Positions 30,540-39,439 of a stretch of 64,000 nucleotides of DNA are shown in pieces. The number at the start of each line of letters is the position of its first letter. Within the stretch, counting starts at the first letter, position 1. The notes under the pieces are model-generated. The model did no database searches, was not told the origin of the DNA, and worked only from the letters and a program-made list of their open reading frames with translations. The DNA lies in assembly GCF_003953935.1 (NCBI RefSeq), contig NZ_RXLQ01000001.1, positions 651,603 to 715,602 of the forward strand, in the 5' to 3' direction. Source of the DNA: Massilia atriviolacea (GTDB lineage: Bacteria; Pseudomonadota; Gammaproteobacteria; Burkholderiales; Burkholderiaceae_D). Both the position numbers and the translations under genes were made by a program.

Positions 30540-32434
30540 GACAGCGCCTGCCGCTTGCAGGGTCCGGGACGCGTCTTTTTGGGCCACAGGGTGTCGGCCA
30601 GCGACACCCGGCGCATCATCGGCCTGACGTTTACGGCCATGGCCTCTGCCTCTGGCGCGGCGGCCGGTGCGGCGGCCGGCGCGGGTGCGGCTACGGCTGC
30701 CGGTGCTGGCGCCGGTACAGCTGCCGGCGCCAGGGACGGCTCGCCGTGGCGCACCTGTTTGCGCTGTTCGGCCGCCGCCAGCCGGCGCGCCGCCTTGTTC
30801 GCGCGCGACAGCTCGGCCGCCGCCATGCCGGGATTGTTCATCACGCGCGGCGTGATCAGGAACAGGCGCTCGCGCGCGCTATGGGTTTCGCTGGAACTGC
30901 GGAACAGGCCGCCGAGCAGCGGCACGTCACCCAGCACGGGTACTTTCTGGTTCTGGCGCGATACCGACTCCGCATGGTAGCCGCCGATCATCAGCGTCTG
31001 CTGGGCATCGACGATGGCCTGGCTGCTGATGGTGGAACGGGTCACGTTGTTCTTGCCGCCGTTCTTGTCCATCGCGCCATCCTCGATATCGATCTCCAGC
31101 CGCACCCGCATCGCCGCGCCCTCCTGCACGATGCGCGGGACCACGCGCAGCATGGTGCCGACCGTGATGTCGGCCAGGTCGGCCACGCGCTCGCCGACCA
31201 GCGGCACGTAGGCGGTCTGGCTCAGGTCCAGCACCGCCGCCACGTTGTCGAGCGTGAGCACGGTCGGCTTGGCCAGCACGCGGGCGTCGCCATTGCCTTC
31301 CATCGCCTTCAGGCGCGCGTAGAAGCGGCCGGCGTTATTGATCAGCAGGGTCGAACCGGGCAAAGGCAGGTCGATGCCCTGCGATTGGCCGGGGCCGGCG
31401 TTGATGGTGGCGCTCCTGTTGCCGTCCTTGACGCCCCACTCCACGCCCAGTTCGCTCAGCTTGCTGCGGTCGATGTCGACGATCAGCGCTTCGATCTCGA
31501 CCTGGCGCGGTTCCACGTCCAGCTGCGCGATCAGGCTCTGGTAGGTGGCGCGCTTGGCCACGTCGTCGTAGATGATGACGGCGTTGAGCGAGGGATCGGC
31601 GTCGATGCGCACGCGCTCGCCCCGGCCGGCGGCCTTGGCGCCACGCTTGCGCTCGGGGACGTCGGCGGCCGCCTCGTCGGCGTCGCGCGCGCCGCCCTTG
31701 CCGAGCGGGGCGCGGCGCGAGGGCTTGCTGCTGGCGATGTCGAAGTCCTTGTCCGGCAGCGCACTGGGCTTCTGGGCCGGGTCGCTGTCGAGCAGCCGGC
31801 TGAGGATGGTCTTGATGCCCGGGACCAGTTCCTTCTGGCCGCGCACGGCGATGGTGCGGTCGGCGGCGCTGGCGTACTTGAGGCGGAACACCATCACCTG
31901 CCTGCCGCTGGCGGCTTCTTCCGGCTTGCGGTCCGGCAGCAGCAGCGAGCGCACCAGCTCGACGTAGACGCGCGGACCGCTGACGATGACCACGCCTTCG
32001 TCGGGCAGTTCGCCCCAGCCGAAGCGCGCATCGAACAGGCCCACCCCGCTCAGGGCGGCCTTGGCGTCCTGCACCGCGTCTTCGCCGACCTGCAGGCGCA
32101 TCGACACCTGCTCGCCCCTCGGCACCACGTACACCGTCTCGTTGTAGACGAACCAGCGGAAACCCGCGCTGGCGGCCAGGCGGTCGAGGAATTCGGTACC
32201 GGTGGCGGCCTTGATCCGGGTCGGCGGCAGCACGGCGTCGGCAACGCGGCTGTCGACCTGGACTCCGTAGGCCACCCCGAACTGCTCCAGCACGCGCGAC
32301 AGGCGCAAGCCCTTGGCGTCGACGGCAAAACCGGTCTCGTTCCAGCTGGCGGGCGCCACGGCGGCGGCCGGCGCCGCCTGCGCCAGGCAGGCCGCCAGCA
32401 GGACGCCGCGGGCAATGCAGGCCAGGCGCGTCAT
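30530..32434 (-). CDS. sctC: T3SS outer-membrane secretin SctC (HrcC)
   Basis: This encodes 634 residues: signal peptide (about 1-25), N0/N1 and N3 ring domains (about 30-330, with an acidic, Arg-rich insertion near 250-285), and a C-terminal secretin barrel (about 380-570: VPLVGERVADLADITVGT, LFLITPRV). A long Ala/Pro tail follows. The start overlaps the upstream gene (ATGA), which fixes it against a longer open frame. Order hrpF-hrpG-hrcC is that of the P. syringae hrpC operon. Confidence 0.95.
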   Translation of the reverse strand: MTRLACIARGVLLAACLAQAAPAAAVAPASWNETGFAVDAKGLRLSRVLEQFGVAYGVQVDSRVADAVLPPTRIKAATGTEFLDRLAASAGFRWFVYNETVYVVPRGEQVSMRLQVGEDAVQDAKAALSGVGLFDARFGWGELPDEGVVIVSGPRVYVELVRSLLLPDRKPEEAASGRQVMVFRLKYASAADRTIAVRGQKELVPGIKTILSRLLDSDPAQKPSALPDKDFDIASSKPSRRAPLGKGGARDADEAAADVPERKRGAKAAGRGERVRIDADPSLNAVIIYDDVAKRATYQSLIAQLDVEPRQVEIEALIVDIDRSKLSELGVEWGVKDGNRSATINAGPGQSQGIDLPLPGSTLLINNAGRFYARLKAMEGNGDARVLAKPTVLTLDNVAAVLDLSQTAYVPLVGERVADLADITVGTMLRVVPRIVQEGAAMRVRLEIDIEDGAMDKNGGKNNVTRSTISSQAIVDAQQTLMIGGYHAESVSRQNQKVPVLGDVPLLGGLFRSSSETHSARERLFLITPRVMNNPGMAAAELSRANKAARRLAAAEQRKQVRHGEPSLAPAAVPAPAPAAVAAPAPAAAPAAAPEAEAMAVNVRPMMRRVSLADTLWPKKTRPGPCKRQALSWR

Positions 32435-32850
32435 GGCCGTGCTCCGGCGAGCATCTGGCGCATGCGCTGTTCGTGGCGGGCGACGCCGCCGGCGGCCGCG
32501 CGCGGCCGCTCGGCCGCCGCACCCAGGCTGGCGCGCCAGGCGGCCAGCTGGTCGAGCAATTGTTCCAGCGCCGCCGCGGCGTCGTTCCAGCCGCCGCAGG
32601 CAGGCAGCCAGCGGCTCAGCAGCAAGCCGTCGTCGGACAGGCTCAGGCCCGCCTCGAAGGCTTGCGCGCTCGAGAAGCCCTGGCGCAGCGCGGCCTGCAC
32701 CTGCTCGCCGCTGGGATTGGGCCACAGGCAGGCCGCCAGTTCGGCGCCGCCCTCGTCCGGCCGCAGCCAGACCGCTTCGCCGTCGATGGCGACGCGCGCC
32801 CCGAGCGGCTGGGCCCGCAACCAGCGGGCCAGTTGATCGTGTTCGCTCAT
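32431..32850 (-). CDS. Class-I-chaperone-like protein, HrpG (Pseudomonas sense)
   Basis: This encodes 139 acidic residues with the alpha/beta order of a CesT-type chaperone (LGARVAIDGEAVWLRPDE, LSLSDDGLLLSRWL). It lies directly before sctC with ATGA overlap. In P. syringae the equivalent gene is hrpG, whose product binds the regulator HrpV. This naming is unrelated to the OmpR-type HrpG of Ralstonia. No HrpV is seen here, so it may instead serve a substrate. Confidence 0.7.
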   Translation of the reverse strand: MSEHDQLARWLRAQPLGARVAIDGEAVWLRPDEGGAELAACLWPNPSGEQVQAALRQGFSSAQAFEAGLSLSDDGLLLSRWLPACGGWNDAAAALEQLLDQLAAWRASLGAAAERPRAAAGGVARHEQRMRQMLAGARP

Positions 32851-32853
32851 GGT

Positions 32854-33087
32854 TTATTTGGCCTCGGTCAGAACGGTTTTGAGCGGCTTTTCATGCAGCT
32901 TGTGCTGCGCCTCCATGGCGCGCCGGGTCACCGAGCGCTGCTCCAGCATGTGCAGGAAGCTGTCCGGGTCCGGCTTGTCGCCGGCGGCTTCGGCCGCCAT
33001 GAAGTCGCGCATGCGCTGGTCGGCGTCGTCGAAGTGGGTTTCCAGGCGGCGCAGCGCCCGGGTGATCGGATTATTATCGTGTGACAT
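32854..33087 (-). CDS. HrpF-like small T3SS protein
   Basis: This encodes 77 residues, helical and charged (ITRALRRLETHFDDADQRMR, SFLHMLEQRSVTRRAMEAQH). A ribosome site (gaggaag) is 8 bases away. It sits first in the hrpF-hrpG-hrcC-like operon, 59 bases below hrp box 8. Similar size and place to P. syringae HrpF, which is needed for secretion and may act like a SctE-type needle co-chaperone. Assignment is by context and size. Confidence 0.72.
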   Translation of the reverse strand: MSHDNNPITRALRRLETHFDDADQRMRDFMAAEAAGDKPDPDSFLHMLEQRSVTRRAMEAQHKLHEKPLKTVLTEAK

Positions 33088-33145
33088 GCTATTTCTTCCT
33101 CTTGGCGGATGATGAACGGCAGCGGCGACAGCCCGGCATTGCTGG

Positions 33146-33174
33146 TGAGTGGCAGCCTGCTCCCGTTTGGTTCG
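33146..33174 (-). promoter_or_regulatory. hrp box 8, hrpF-sctC operon
   Basis: Read on the - strand: CGAACC (33174-33169), 16 bases, CCACTCA (33152-33146). One mismatch to consensus, in the first G. Confidence 0.8.
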
Positions 33175-33219
33175 CCCGAATCGAAAATATATCCCCGTCG
33201 ATCTCCGAAACAAGCCCGT

Positions 33220-33247
33220 GGAACCATCGGCCCGGGCCCGACACTCA
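33220..33247 (+). promoter_or_regulatory. hrp box 9, sctI-L operon
   Basis: GGAACC (33220-33225), 15 bases, ACACTCA (33241-33247). It is divergent from box 8 and 43 bases before the sctI start. Confidence 0.9.
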
Positions 33248-33290
33248 TTCGCTGAACCCTCCCCTTCCACCCTCCAGCGCGAGTACAGCC

Positions 33291-33725
33291 ATGCAAGTAA
33301 CCGATATCCTCAGCAGCAAAATGCCGCTTCCCGGGCCCGACGCGGCAGGCCCAAGCGCCCCCGGCAAGGACGCGCTGCACCTCAGTCCCGTCAGCGAGAC
33401 CGAATTCCGCGAGATCATGGCGCGCGAGCTCGGCCAGGGCGCCAAGGGCGGCGCCGCCCCGCTCGGGCCGGTGGCCCAGCCGGGCAACGGCCCCGTCTCG
33501 CTGGGCGAGCGCGTGATGCAGCGCGCCGGCGCGCTGTCGGGCGAGCTGAAAAAAGACCAGCAGCTAATCTCGCGCAACCTGGAGCAGGCGGCGCGCTCGG
33601 GCGACTCGATGCAGCTGATGAAGGCCACGCTGGCCCTGAGCGACTACCAGACGCGCGTGCAGTTCGTGTCCAAGGCCGCCGCCAAGGCCGCCTCGGCGCT
33701 CGACCAGCTCACCCGGCTGCAATGA
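33291..33725 (+). CDS. sctI: T3SS inner-rod protein SctI (HrpB, Pseudomonas sense)
   Basis: This encodes 144 residues. The C-terminal 40 carry the SctI signature (LMKATLALSDYQTRVQFVSK, ending in an amphipathic helix). The N-terminal half is low-complexity and secreted-like. The inner rod joins the export gate to the needle. The frame is open upstream, but this ATG follows hrp box 9 directly. The stop overlaps the sctJ start. Confidence 0.85.
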   Translation: MQVTDILSSKMPLPGPDAAGPSAPGKDALHLSPVSETEFREIMARELGQGAKGGAAPLGPVAQPGNGPVSLGERVMQRAGALSGELKKDQQLISRNLEQAARSGDSMQLMKATLALSDYQTRVQFVSKAAAKAASALDQLTRLQ

Positions 33726-34552
33726 GCATGCCGCCGTCACGCCACCTCCTGGCGCCGCTCCTGCCGCTGGCGCTGTGCGCCCTGCTGGCCGGCTGCGGCA
33801 AGAGCGCCAACCTGCAGGTCGGCCTGAACGACGCCGACGCCAACGAAATCGTCACCCTGCTCAGCCGCCACGGCATCGAGGCGCAGAAAGCCGCCACCAA
33901 GGAAGGCGTGACCCTGACCGTCAAGGCCGACGACATCGCGCGCGCCACCACCGCCATGCAGGCGGCCGGCCTGCCGCGCCGCGCGCTGTCCGACCTGGGC
34001 CAGGTGTTCAAGAAGGACAGCATGATTTCCACCCCGCTCGAAGAACGCGCGCGCTACATCCATGCGCTGTCGGCCGAACTCGAATCGACCCTGCAGCAGT
34101 TCGACAACGTGATCTCGGCGCGCGTGCACGTGGTGTTGCCCGAACGCATAGCACCGGGCGAACCGATCCAGCCGTCTTCCGCCGCCGTGTTCGTCAAATA
34201 CCACGGCACCATGGATGAAGACACCCTGCTGCCGCGCATCCGCCAGCTGGTCGCCTCCAGCATCCCCGGCCTGTCCGGCGAAGGCGGACGCTCCAAGGTC
34301 TCGGTGGTGATGGCGTCGAGCGCCTACACGGCGCCGGTGATCGACTGGAGCGAAGTCGGTCCGTTCCGCGTCCAGGCCGGCTCGGCCACGTCGCTGCGGA
34401 TGACCCTGATCGGCCTGGCGCTGCTGTCGGCCACCTTGCTGGGCGGCCTGCTGTTTGCGCTGGGCCGCTACCATCCGCGCCTGGCGGCCATGTTGAAGAG
34501 CCACTTCGGCAAGCCGCCGGCCTTCAGCGCCGATGCCGCCGTGCGGGACTAG
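33722..34552 (+). CDS. sctJ: T3SS inner-ring lipoprotein SctJ (HrcJ)
   Basis: This encodes 276 residues: lipoprotein signal with lipobox LLAGC (Cys25), two ring-building domains (about 30-95 and 110-200), and a C-terminal membrane helix (about 226-248). Family motifs include DNVISARVHVVLPE and SSAAVFVKY. It forms the inner ring with SctD. Overlaps sctI (ATGA). Confidence 0.97.
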   Translation: MSMPPSRHLLAPLLPLALCALLAGCGKSANLQVGLNDADANEIVTLLSRHGIEAQKAATKEGVTLTVKADDIARATTAMQAAGLPRRALSDLGQVFKKDSMISTPLEERARYIHALSAELESTLQQFDNVISARVHVVLPERIAPGEPIQPSSAAVFVKYHGTMDEDTLLPRIRQLVASSIPGLSGEGGRSKVSVVMASSAYTAPVIDWSEVGPFRVQAGSATSLRMTLIGLALLSATLLGGLLFALGRYHPRLAAMLKSHFGKPPAFSADAAVRD

Positions 34553-34555
34553 GGC

Positions 34556-35149
34556 ATGAGCGTCGCCGCTTCGCTGCCCGACGGTTTTCTCGACTGGTGG
34601 TTCGCTCCCTGGCGCACCGCCCCGCAGCCGCCGCCGCACGCCGCCATGGCGGGGACGCTGTCGCTGCGCGACGGCTACCGCCTGTGGTGCGCCCAGCTCG
34701 GCCTGCCCCCGGCGCTGCCGCCCAGCTTCGACCCGGCCTGGGCCGAGGCGAGCGGCACCGATCCGGCCGCCCTCGGCGCCACCGCGCGCCTGTACGGCGG
34801 CCTGCTGGCGGCGCGCACCCAGGATGGGGCGGCGCTGGCGACCCTGTGCGCCGCCGAGCGGGCGTGGTGCCTGCGGCTGGCCTCGACCCAGCCGCTGGCC
34901 TGCCACGGCGGCCCGCTCTATCTGGACAGCGACACGCTCGCATTGCGCGGCCTGTGCGAACTGGCCTGCCACCTGGAGGCCGGTTTCCCCGGCCTGTGGC
35001 CGCGCCTGCGCTGCGGCCTGGACGCCGCTGTCGGTGCGCGCATCGCCACCGTGCTGGCCGCCATGCCGCAAGCGCTGGGCGCGGCCGGCGCCGAACGGGC
35101 GCGCCGCTGCTGGCTGCTGTGCCGGGCGCGCGCCATGCAGGGCGCATAG
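34556..35149 (+). CDS. sctK: T3SS sorting-platform protein SctK (HrpD)
   Basis: This encodes 197 residues, soluble and helical (RDGYRLWCAQLGLPPALPPS, RARRCWLLCRARA), three bases after sctJ and before sctL. That is the place of hrpD in P. syringae. SctK links SctQ pods to the SctD ring. Family identity is low, so the call rests on size and order. Confidence 0.8.
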   Translation: MSVAASLPDGFLDWWFAPWRTAPQPPPHAAMAGTLSLRDGYRLWCAQLGLPPALPPSFDPAWAEASGTDPAALGATARLYGGLLAARTQDGAALATLCAAERAWCLRLASTQPLACHGGPLYLDSDTLALRGLCELACHLEAGFPGLWPRLRCGLDAAVGARIATVLAAMPQALGAAGAERARRCWLLCRARAMQGA

Positions 35150-35180
35150 CACCCCATTCCCTCTTGAACAAGGCACGACG

Positions 35181-35813
35181 ATGAACGACTTCTGTGTCGC
35201 CACGATTTCCACCGATTCCCTGCTGCGCGCCGAGTACGGCCTGTGGCGCGCCGGCGCGCTGACGCTGACGCGCGACGCACGCGCCGCCGCCGAAAAGATT
35301 CTCGACGAGGCCAGGAGCGCGGCCGAACAAGTGCGCCGGGCCGCCGCCGACGAGGCGCGCGCGGCGGTGGCCGACGCCGAACAGCAGGCGCTGGAGCGCA
35401 CCGCCGCCCTGCTGCGCCAGCTCGAACAGCGCCACGCCGACCTGCTCGACGGCGCCCAGGCGCTGGCGGTCGACCTGGCCCTGGCCCTGTTCGATCGCGC
35501 GCTGGCCGAGAGCACGCCGCGCGAACGGCTCGCAGCGAGCTGCCGGCGCCTGCTGCAGGAGACGCCGCGCACGCTGGCGCAGCCGGTGCTGTACCTGCAT
35601 CCCGACGACAGCGCGCTGGCGCCCGCCGATTGCGCGTGGGAGGTCCGGGCCGACGCCACCCTGACGGGCGGGGCCTGCCGCCTGGAAGCCGGCGGCGGCG
35701 AATGGCGCGCCGATTTCCAGGCGGGCGCCGCCGCGCTTAGGGCCGCCTTCGGCAACGCCGCCCGCCAGACGGTCGATGCCGGCGCCGACGCCATCGACAT
35801 GCCCGATTCCTGA
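35181..35813 (+). CDS. sctL: T3SS ATPase regulator SctL (HrpE, Pseudomonas sense)
   Basis: This encodes 210 residues. A central coiled coil (ARAAAEKILDEARSAAEQ onward) resembles FliH/V-ATPase E/G stalks, with a C-terminal alpha/beta domain. It holds SctN on the sorting platform. The start follows the weak site caaggcacgacg. A 48-base gap precedes the next gene. Confidence 0.92.
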   Translation: MNDFCVATISTDSLLRAEYGLWRAGALTLTRDARAAAEKILDEARSAAEQVRRAAADEARAAVADAEQQALERTAALLRQLEQRHADLLDGAQALAVDLALALFDRALAESTPRERLAASCRRLLQETPRTLAQPVLYLHPDDSALAPADCAWEVRADATLTGGACRLEAGGGEWRADFQAGAAALRAAFGNAARQTVDAGADAIDMPDS

Positions 35814-35861
35814 CCGCGCCACACGGCGCCCTTTTTCTTTTTCATCCCACACGGAGGCAGC

Positions 35862-36797
35862 ATGCCCATCCAGACCAGCGCGCGCATGAGCAACAGCGAG
35901 ATTCTCGCGCTCTTCAATAAACCCGAGCAGACAGCGCAAAAGACAGCGGAACACAGCCCGCCCCCGCCCGCGCCGCCACAGACCGGCGGAGCGGCCGCAC
36001 GCAACCCCATGCGCGCCAAGGAAAACAACTTCGCCAGCCGCATGCACGCGTCCTTCAACAACAAGACCGCCGAGGCTGCGCGGGAGGAAGCGCCGCTAAT
36101 CGACCTCGACGACCTGCCGAAAGGAGCAGCCGCCGCCGCCACGGTGCCGCCGATGGGCGACCTCACCTCCCACCTCGCCCCCGCAGCCGGGGACAAGCAA
36201 GCCTCGCTGATCGACCTCGACGATCTGCCCAAGGGACCGGTCGGCGGCACGGTGCCGCCCCTGGTCGACCTCACCGCGCAGCTTGCCCCAAAGGAGACAT
36301 CGGTATCCCCCGCCATACAACAGCAGGCGAGCGCGCTGGCGCAGCAGCTCGACAATCACAAGGAAGCGGACGCCCCCGCCAAGCGCTCGTTGCTGGGCAA
36401 GGCGGCCGATTTCCTGACCTCGCTGCCGGCGAAAATGCTGGCGCGGATCGAGCAAAGCGGGCACACCCCGGCCAGCCAGCACGCCAGGGCGCCAGCCAGC
36501 GCCGCGCACGCCCATCATGCCCCGGCCGCCCATCACGCCCCGGCGGCCCATGCGGCGCCGCCGTCGCACCCGGTTGCGGGCTCCTTTGCCCACCAGATGC
36601 GCGAACTGGAGGCGCTGGAGAAACAGCACGCCGACCTGGCCGCTGCCCATGCCGGCAGCAACAGCCCGGCGGCCATGCTCAAGGCCAAGGAAATCGAAAC
36701 CCACATGGCCATGATGGTCCAGAACATGCTGTCGATGCTGAAGACGCTGGCCGACATCAACAAGCGCGCCAACGAGATCGCCAACAGCGCCATTTGA
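35862..36797 (+). CDS. Cys-free secreted-protein candidate (translocator or harpin-like)
   Basis: This encodes 311 residues with no cysteine. The N-terminal 40 residues are Ser/Gln/Asn-rich like a T3SS signal. A 10-residue motif LIDLDDLPKG occurs twice (about 79-88 and 115-124). A His/Ala/Pro tract (AHHAPAAHHAPAAHAAP) follows. The C-terminal 75 residues form long amphipathic helices (MRELEALEKQHADLAAAHAG; MLSMLKTLADINKRANEIAN) like hydrophilic translocators or filament subunits. The ribosome site is good (cggaggcagc). It ends the sctI-L operon before a terminator. It is the best translocon/tip candidate in the island, since no YopB/YopD-like gene was found. Confidence 0.75.
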   Translation: MPIQTSARMSNSEILALFNKPEQTAQKTAEHSPPPPAPPQTGGAAARNPMRAKENNFASRMHASFNNKTAEAAREEAPLIDLDDLPKGAAAAATVPPMGDLTSHLAPAAGDKQASLIDLDDLPKGPVGGTVPPLVDLTAQLAPKETSVSPAIQQQASALAQQLDNHKEADAPAKRSLLGKAADFLTSLPAKMLARIEQSGHTPASQHARAPASAAHAHHAPAAHHAPAAHAAPPSHPVAGSFAHQMRELEALEKQHADLAAAHAGSNSPAAMLKAKEIETHMAMMVQNMLSMLKTLADINKRANEIANSAI

Positions 36798-36819
36798 ATC
36801 GGCCTTGCGGAAGCGACGA

Positions 36820-36843
36820 AGCGGCCCGCCGGGCCGCTTTTTT
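36820..36843 (+). terminator. Rho-independent terminator of sctI operon
   Basis: Stem agcggccc (36820-36827) and gggccgct (36831-36838), loop gcc, then a run of T. It lies 22 bases after the last gene. Confidence 0.9.
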
Positions 36844-37030
36844 GCGTCACGCGCGCCTGCCGCCCGCGCCCAGGTACCCGAACAGAAATAGATCTGAAAT
36901 TCCGGCGCCCAGAACCGGACGCGATTGCCGTGCGCCCGACGCGACGCAGTGCGAGCACCGCGAGCGTTGGGCAACGCCGCAGCGCGCCGGCCATGGAAGA
37001 CAACAATCGCATCTACTTCTGGACGGGTAC

Positions 37031-39124
37031 TTACATCTCGATCATCCCGACCGGCTGCACGCGGCTGTGCTGGGTCAGTTCGGCGAACGCGAACACCGGC
37101 ACCGAAAAGAACTCTTCCTCGATCAGGTTGCGCAGCGCGCGCCGGATGTCGGCCGCCGTCACCAGCACCGGCGGCGCGGCCGGCGTGCCCCCGGTGCCGG
37201 CCAGTTGCCCGAGGCGGTCGAGAATGGCCTGTTCCAGTTCCGGGTCCAGCTCCAAATAGGCACCCTGGCTGGTCTGGCGCAGCGCGGCGCGCAACTGTTC
37301 TTCCAGCTCGGGCGAGAGCAGCACCACCTCGATCAGGCCGTCGCGCGCCACCTCGTGGCACAGCTGGCGCTTGAAGGCCAGCCGAACATAGTCGGCGATG
37401 ACGTCCGGATCGCGCTCCTTGGGCGCCCATTCGAGGGTGGTTTCCAGCAGCAGGCGCGCATTGCGCAAGGACACGCCCTCGCGCGCCAGGCGCTGGATCA
37501 CCTCGGTCAGGCGCGGCAGGGTCACGCTGCGCGCCAGTTCCTTGCCCAGTTCCGGAAAGCGGCGGTCGGCCCAGGCGGTAAAGCGCTGCACCTCGTGCAC
37601 GCCGATGAACATCTGGCAGTTGCGCAGCATTTCGACCTGCACGTCGGCAGCGAACACCTGCTCCCAGGACAGGTACTTGACCGCGGCCGCCTGCAGGCCG
37701 GCTTCGTCGGCCAGCTCGACCCAGACACGGCGCCGGCGCGTGCCGACCAGCGCGTCTTCCTGCGCCGTGAAGCCGAGTTCCTCCAGCCGCTCGGCCGATT
37801 CGGTGCTGGCCGCCCAGCCGCTGCGCATCTCGACGTCGATCAGCGGGATTTCGGCCATCAGGAAGTGGACGCGGCCGGCCGGCACCGTCGCGCGGAACTC
37901 GAAGTCGACCGGCTGCAGGTCCGGGATGCCCTTCTGGTCGAGCACATTGTTGCGCATGATGCGCACCGCGCGGATGACGCTGTCGGCCGCCTCCGTCCCC
38001 TCCATCTCGGGCGCCATGCGCACCGCGAACGGGCGTGTGGCGGTAAACGTGGTCAGGTCGACGATGCCGGCGTTCTGGCGCTCCACCTCGGCTGTCTGCA
38101 ACTGGCTGGCCGCCTCCGCGCGCGGCTTGAGCATGCCGACCGCGCCGCCGCCGCCCAGCAGCACGGCCAGGATCAGGAACACCAGGGTCGGCATGCCGGG
38201 AATCAGGCCGAACAGGAGCATGATGGACGCGGCCACCAGCAAGGCGCGCGGTTCGCCGAACAGCTGGGCGGCGATGTCCTGGCCGATGTTGCTGGCCTCC
38301 TCGCCCGGCTTCTCGTCGCCGATCGGCACGCGGGTGGTGATCATGCCGGCCGCCAGCGAGATCAGCAGCGCCGGAATCTGCGCGATCAGGGCGTCCCCGA
38401 TCGACAGGATGGCGTACTTGCGCACCGCCTCGCCCGCCGCCATATTGTGCTGCAGCATGCCGATGGAGATGCCGCCGACCAGGTTGACCACCACGATGAA
38501 GATGCCGGCGATGGAATCGCCCTTGACGAACTTCATGGCGCCGTCCATGGCGCCGTGCAGCTGGCTCTCCTGGCCCAGCGTGGCGCGCTTCTTCTTGGCT
38601 TCGTCGGGGGTCAGCAGGCCCGAGCGCAGGTCGCTGTCGATCGACATCTGCTTGCCCGGCATGGCGTCCAGCGAAAAGCGCGCCGACACCTCCGACACCC
38701 GCTCCGACCCCTTGGTGATGACGATGAACTGGACCACGGTCAGGATCAGGAAAATCACCAGGCCGACCACCAGGTTGCCGCCGACGACGAAGTTGCCGAA
38801 GGTTTCGACGATGTGGCCGGCATCGCCTTCGAGCAGGATCAGGCGCGTGGTGGCCACCTCCAGCGCGAGGCGGAACAGGGTGGTCAGCAGCAGCACGGTG
38901 GGAAAGGTGGAAAACGCGGTCGGCCCGGCCATGTACATCGACACCACCACCATCAGGCCGGCGGCGCACAGGTTGAGCGCGATCAGGATGTCGAGCAGCC
39001 AGACCGGCATCGGCAGCACCAGCATGAAGACGATGGCGATCACCAGTCCGGCGGCCCCCAGTTCGGCGCGCTTTGCCATGCGGGCCGCGAGCCCGTTGAG
39101 GTACATGACGATTCTATTGAGCAT
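37031..39124 (-). CDS. sctV: T3SS export gate protein SctV (HrcV)
   Basis: This encodes 697 residues of the FlhA family: seven or eight membrane helices in the first 330 residues and a cytoplasmic domain that forms the nonameric ring receiving chaperone-substrate complexes. Signatures include FSTFPTVLLLTTLFRLALEV and the FHIPEP-like region with RFSLDAMPGKQMSIDSDLRS. It ends MGMIEM-like, typical length. It is the last gene of the sctW operon, 36 bases after the sctY-like gene. Confidence 0.97.
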   Translation of the reverse strand: MLNRIVMYLNGLAARMAKRAELGAAGLVIAIVFMLVLPMPVWLLDILIALNLCAAGLMVVVSMYMAGPTAFSTFPTVLLLTTLFRLALEVATTRLILLEGDAGHIVETFGNFVVGGNLVVGLVIFLILTVVQFIVITKGSERVSEVSARFSLDAMPGKQMSIDSDLRSGLLTPDEAKKKRATLGQESQLHGAMDGAMKFVKGDSIAGIFIVVVNLVGGISIGMLQHNMAAGEAVRKYAILSIGDALIAQIPALLISLAAGMITTRVPIGDEKPGEEASNIGQDIAAQLFGEPRALLVAASIMLLFGLIPGMPTLVFLILAVLLGGGGAVGMLKPRAEAASQLQTAEVERQNAGIVDLTTFTATRPFAVRMAPEMEGTEAADSVIRAVRIMRNNVLDQKGIPDLQPVDFEFRATVPAGRVHFLMAEIPLIDVEMRSGWAASTESAERLEELGFTAQEDALVGTRRRRVWVELADEAGLQAAAVKYLSWEQVFAADVQVEMLRNCQMFIGVHEVQRFTAWADRRFPELGKELARSVTLPRLTEVIQRLAREGVSLRNARLLLETTLEWAPKERDPDVIADYVRLAFKRQLCHEVARDGLIEVVLLSPELEEQLRAALRQTSQGAYLELDPELEQAILDRLGQLAGTGGTPAAPPVLVTAADIRRALRNLIEEEFFSVPVFAFAELTQHSRVQPVGMIEM

Positions 39125-39160
39125 GCGGATTTCCTGGCATGGTGAAGGGAGTGGATGGGG

Positions 39161-39439
39161 TCAGGCGGCGCCGCAGCGGCGCGCCAGCACGGCGCTCCAG
39201 GACGGGCAGGCGGCGCGCGCCAGCAAGGCCTGGGTATCGGGGTCGGGGCCGTCGAACAGCTCGACCTGGGCGGTGGCCACCAGCAGCGCCAGGCGCTCGT
39301 CGTCGGGCCAGATCTGGCGGCACACGCGGCCCAGGCGCCAGGCCTGGTCGAACTGGCCGCTGTTCAGGTGGCCCCACAGCAGGCCGATGGCCACCGCGAG
39401 GTCGAGCGGCATGGGGGTGTGGCGCTGGCGCAGTTTCAT
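39161..39439 (-). CDS. sctY: SctY-like TPR chaperone (YscY)
   Basis: This encodes 92 residues with a TPR-type helix pair (AVAIGLLWGHLNSGQFDQAW, WPDDERLALLVATAQVELF). It is small, between sctX-like and sctV, exactly where yscY lies in Yersinia. YscY chaperones YscX and contacts SctV. The start overlaps the upstream stop. Call by position and TPR pattern. Confidence 0.68.
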   Translation of the reverse strand: MKLRQRHTPMPLDLAVAIGLLWGHLNSGQFDQAWRLGRVCRQIWPDDERLALLVATAQVELFDGPDPDTQALLARAACPSWSAVLARRCGAA

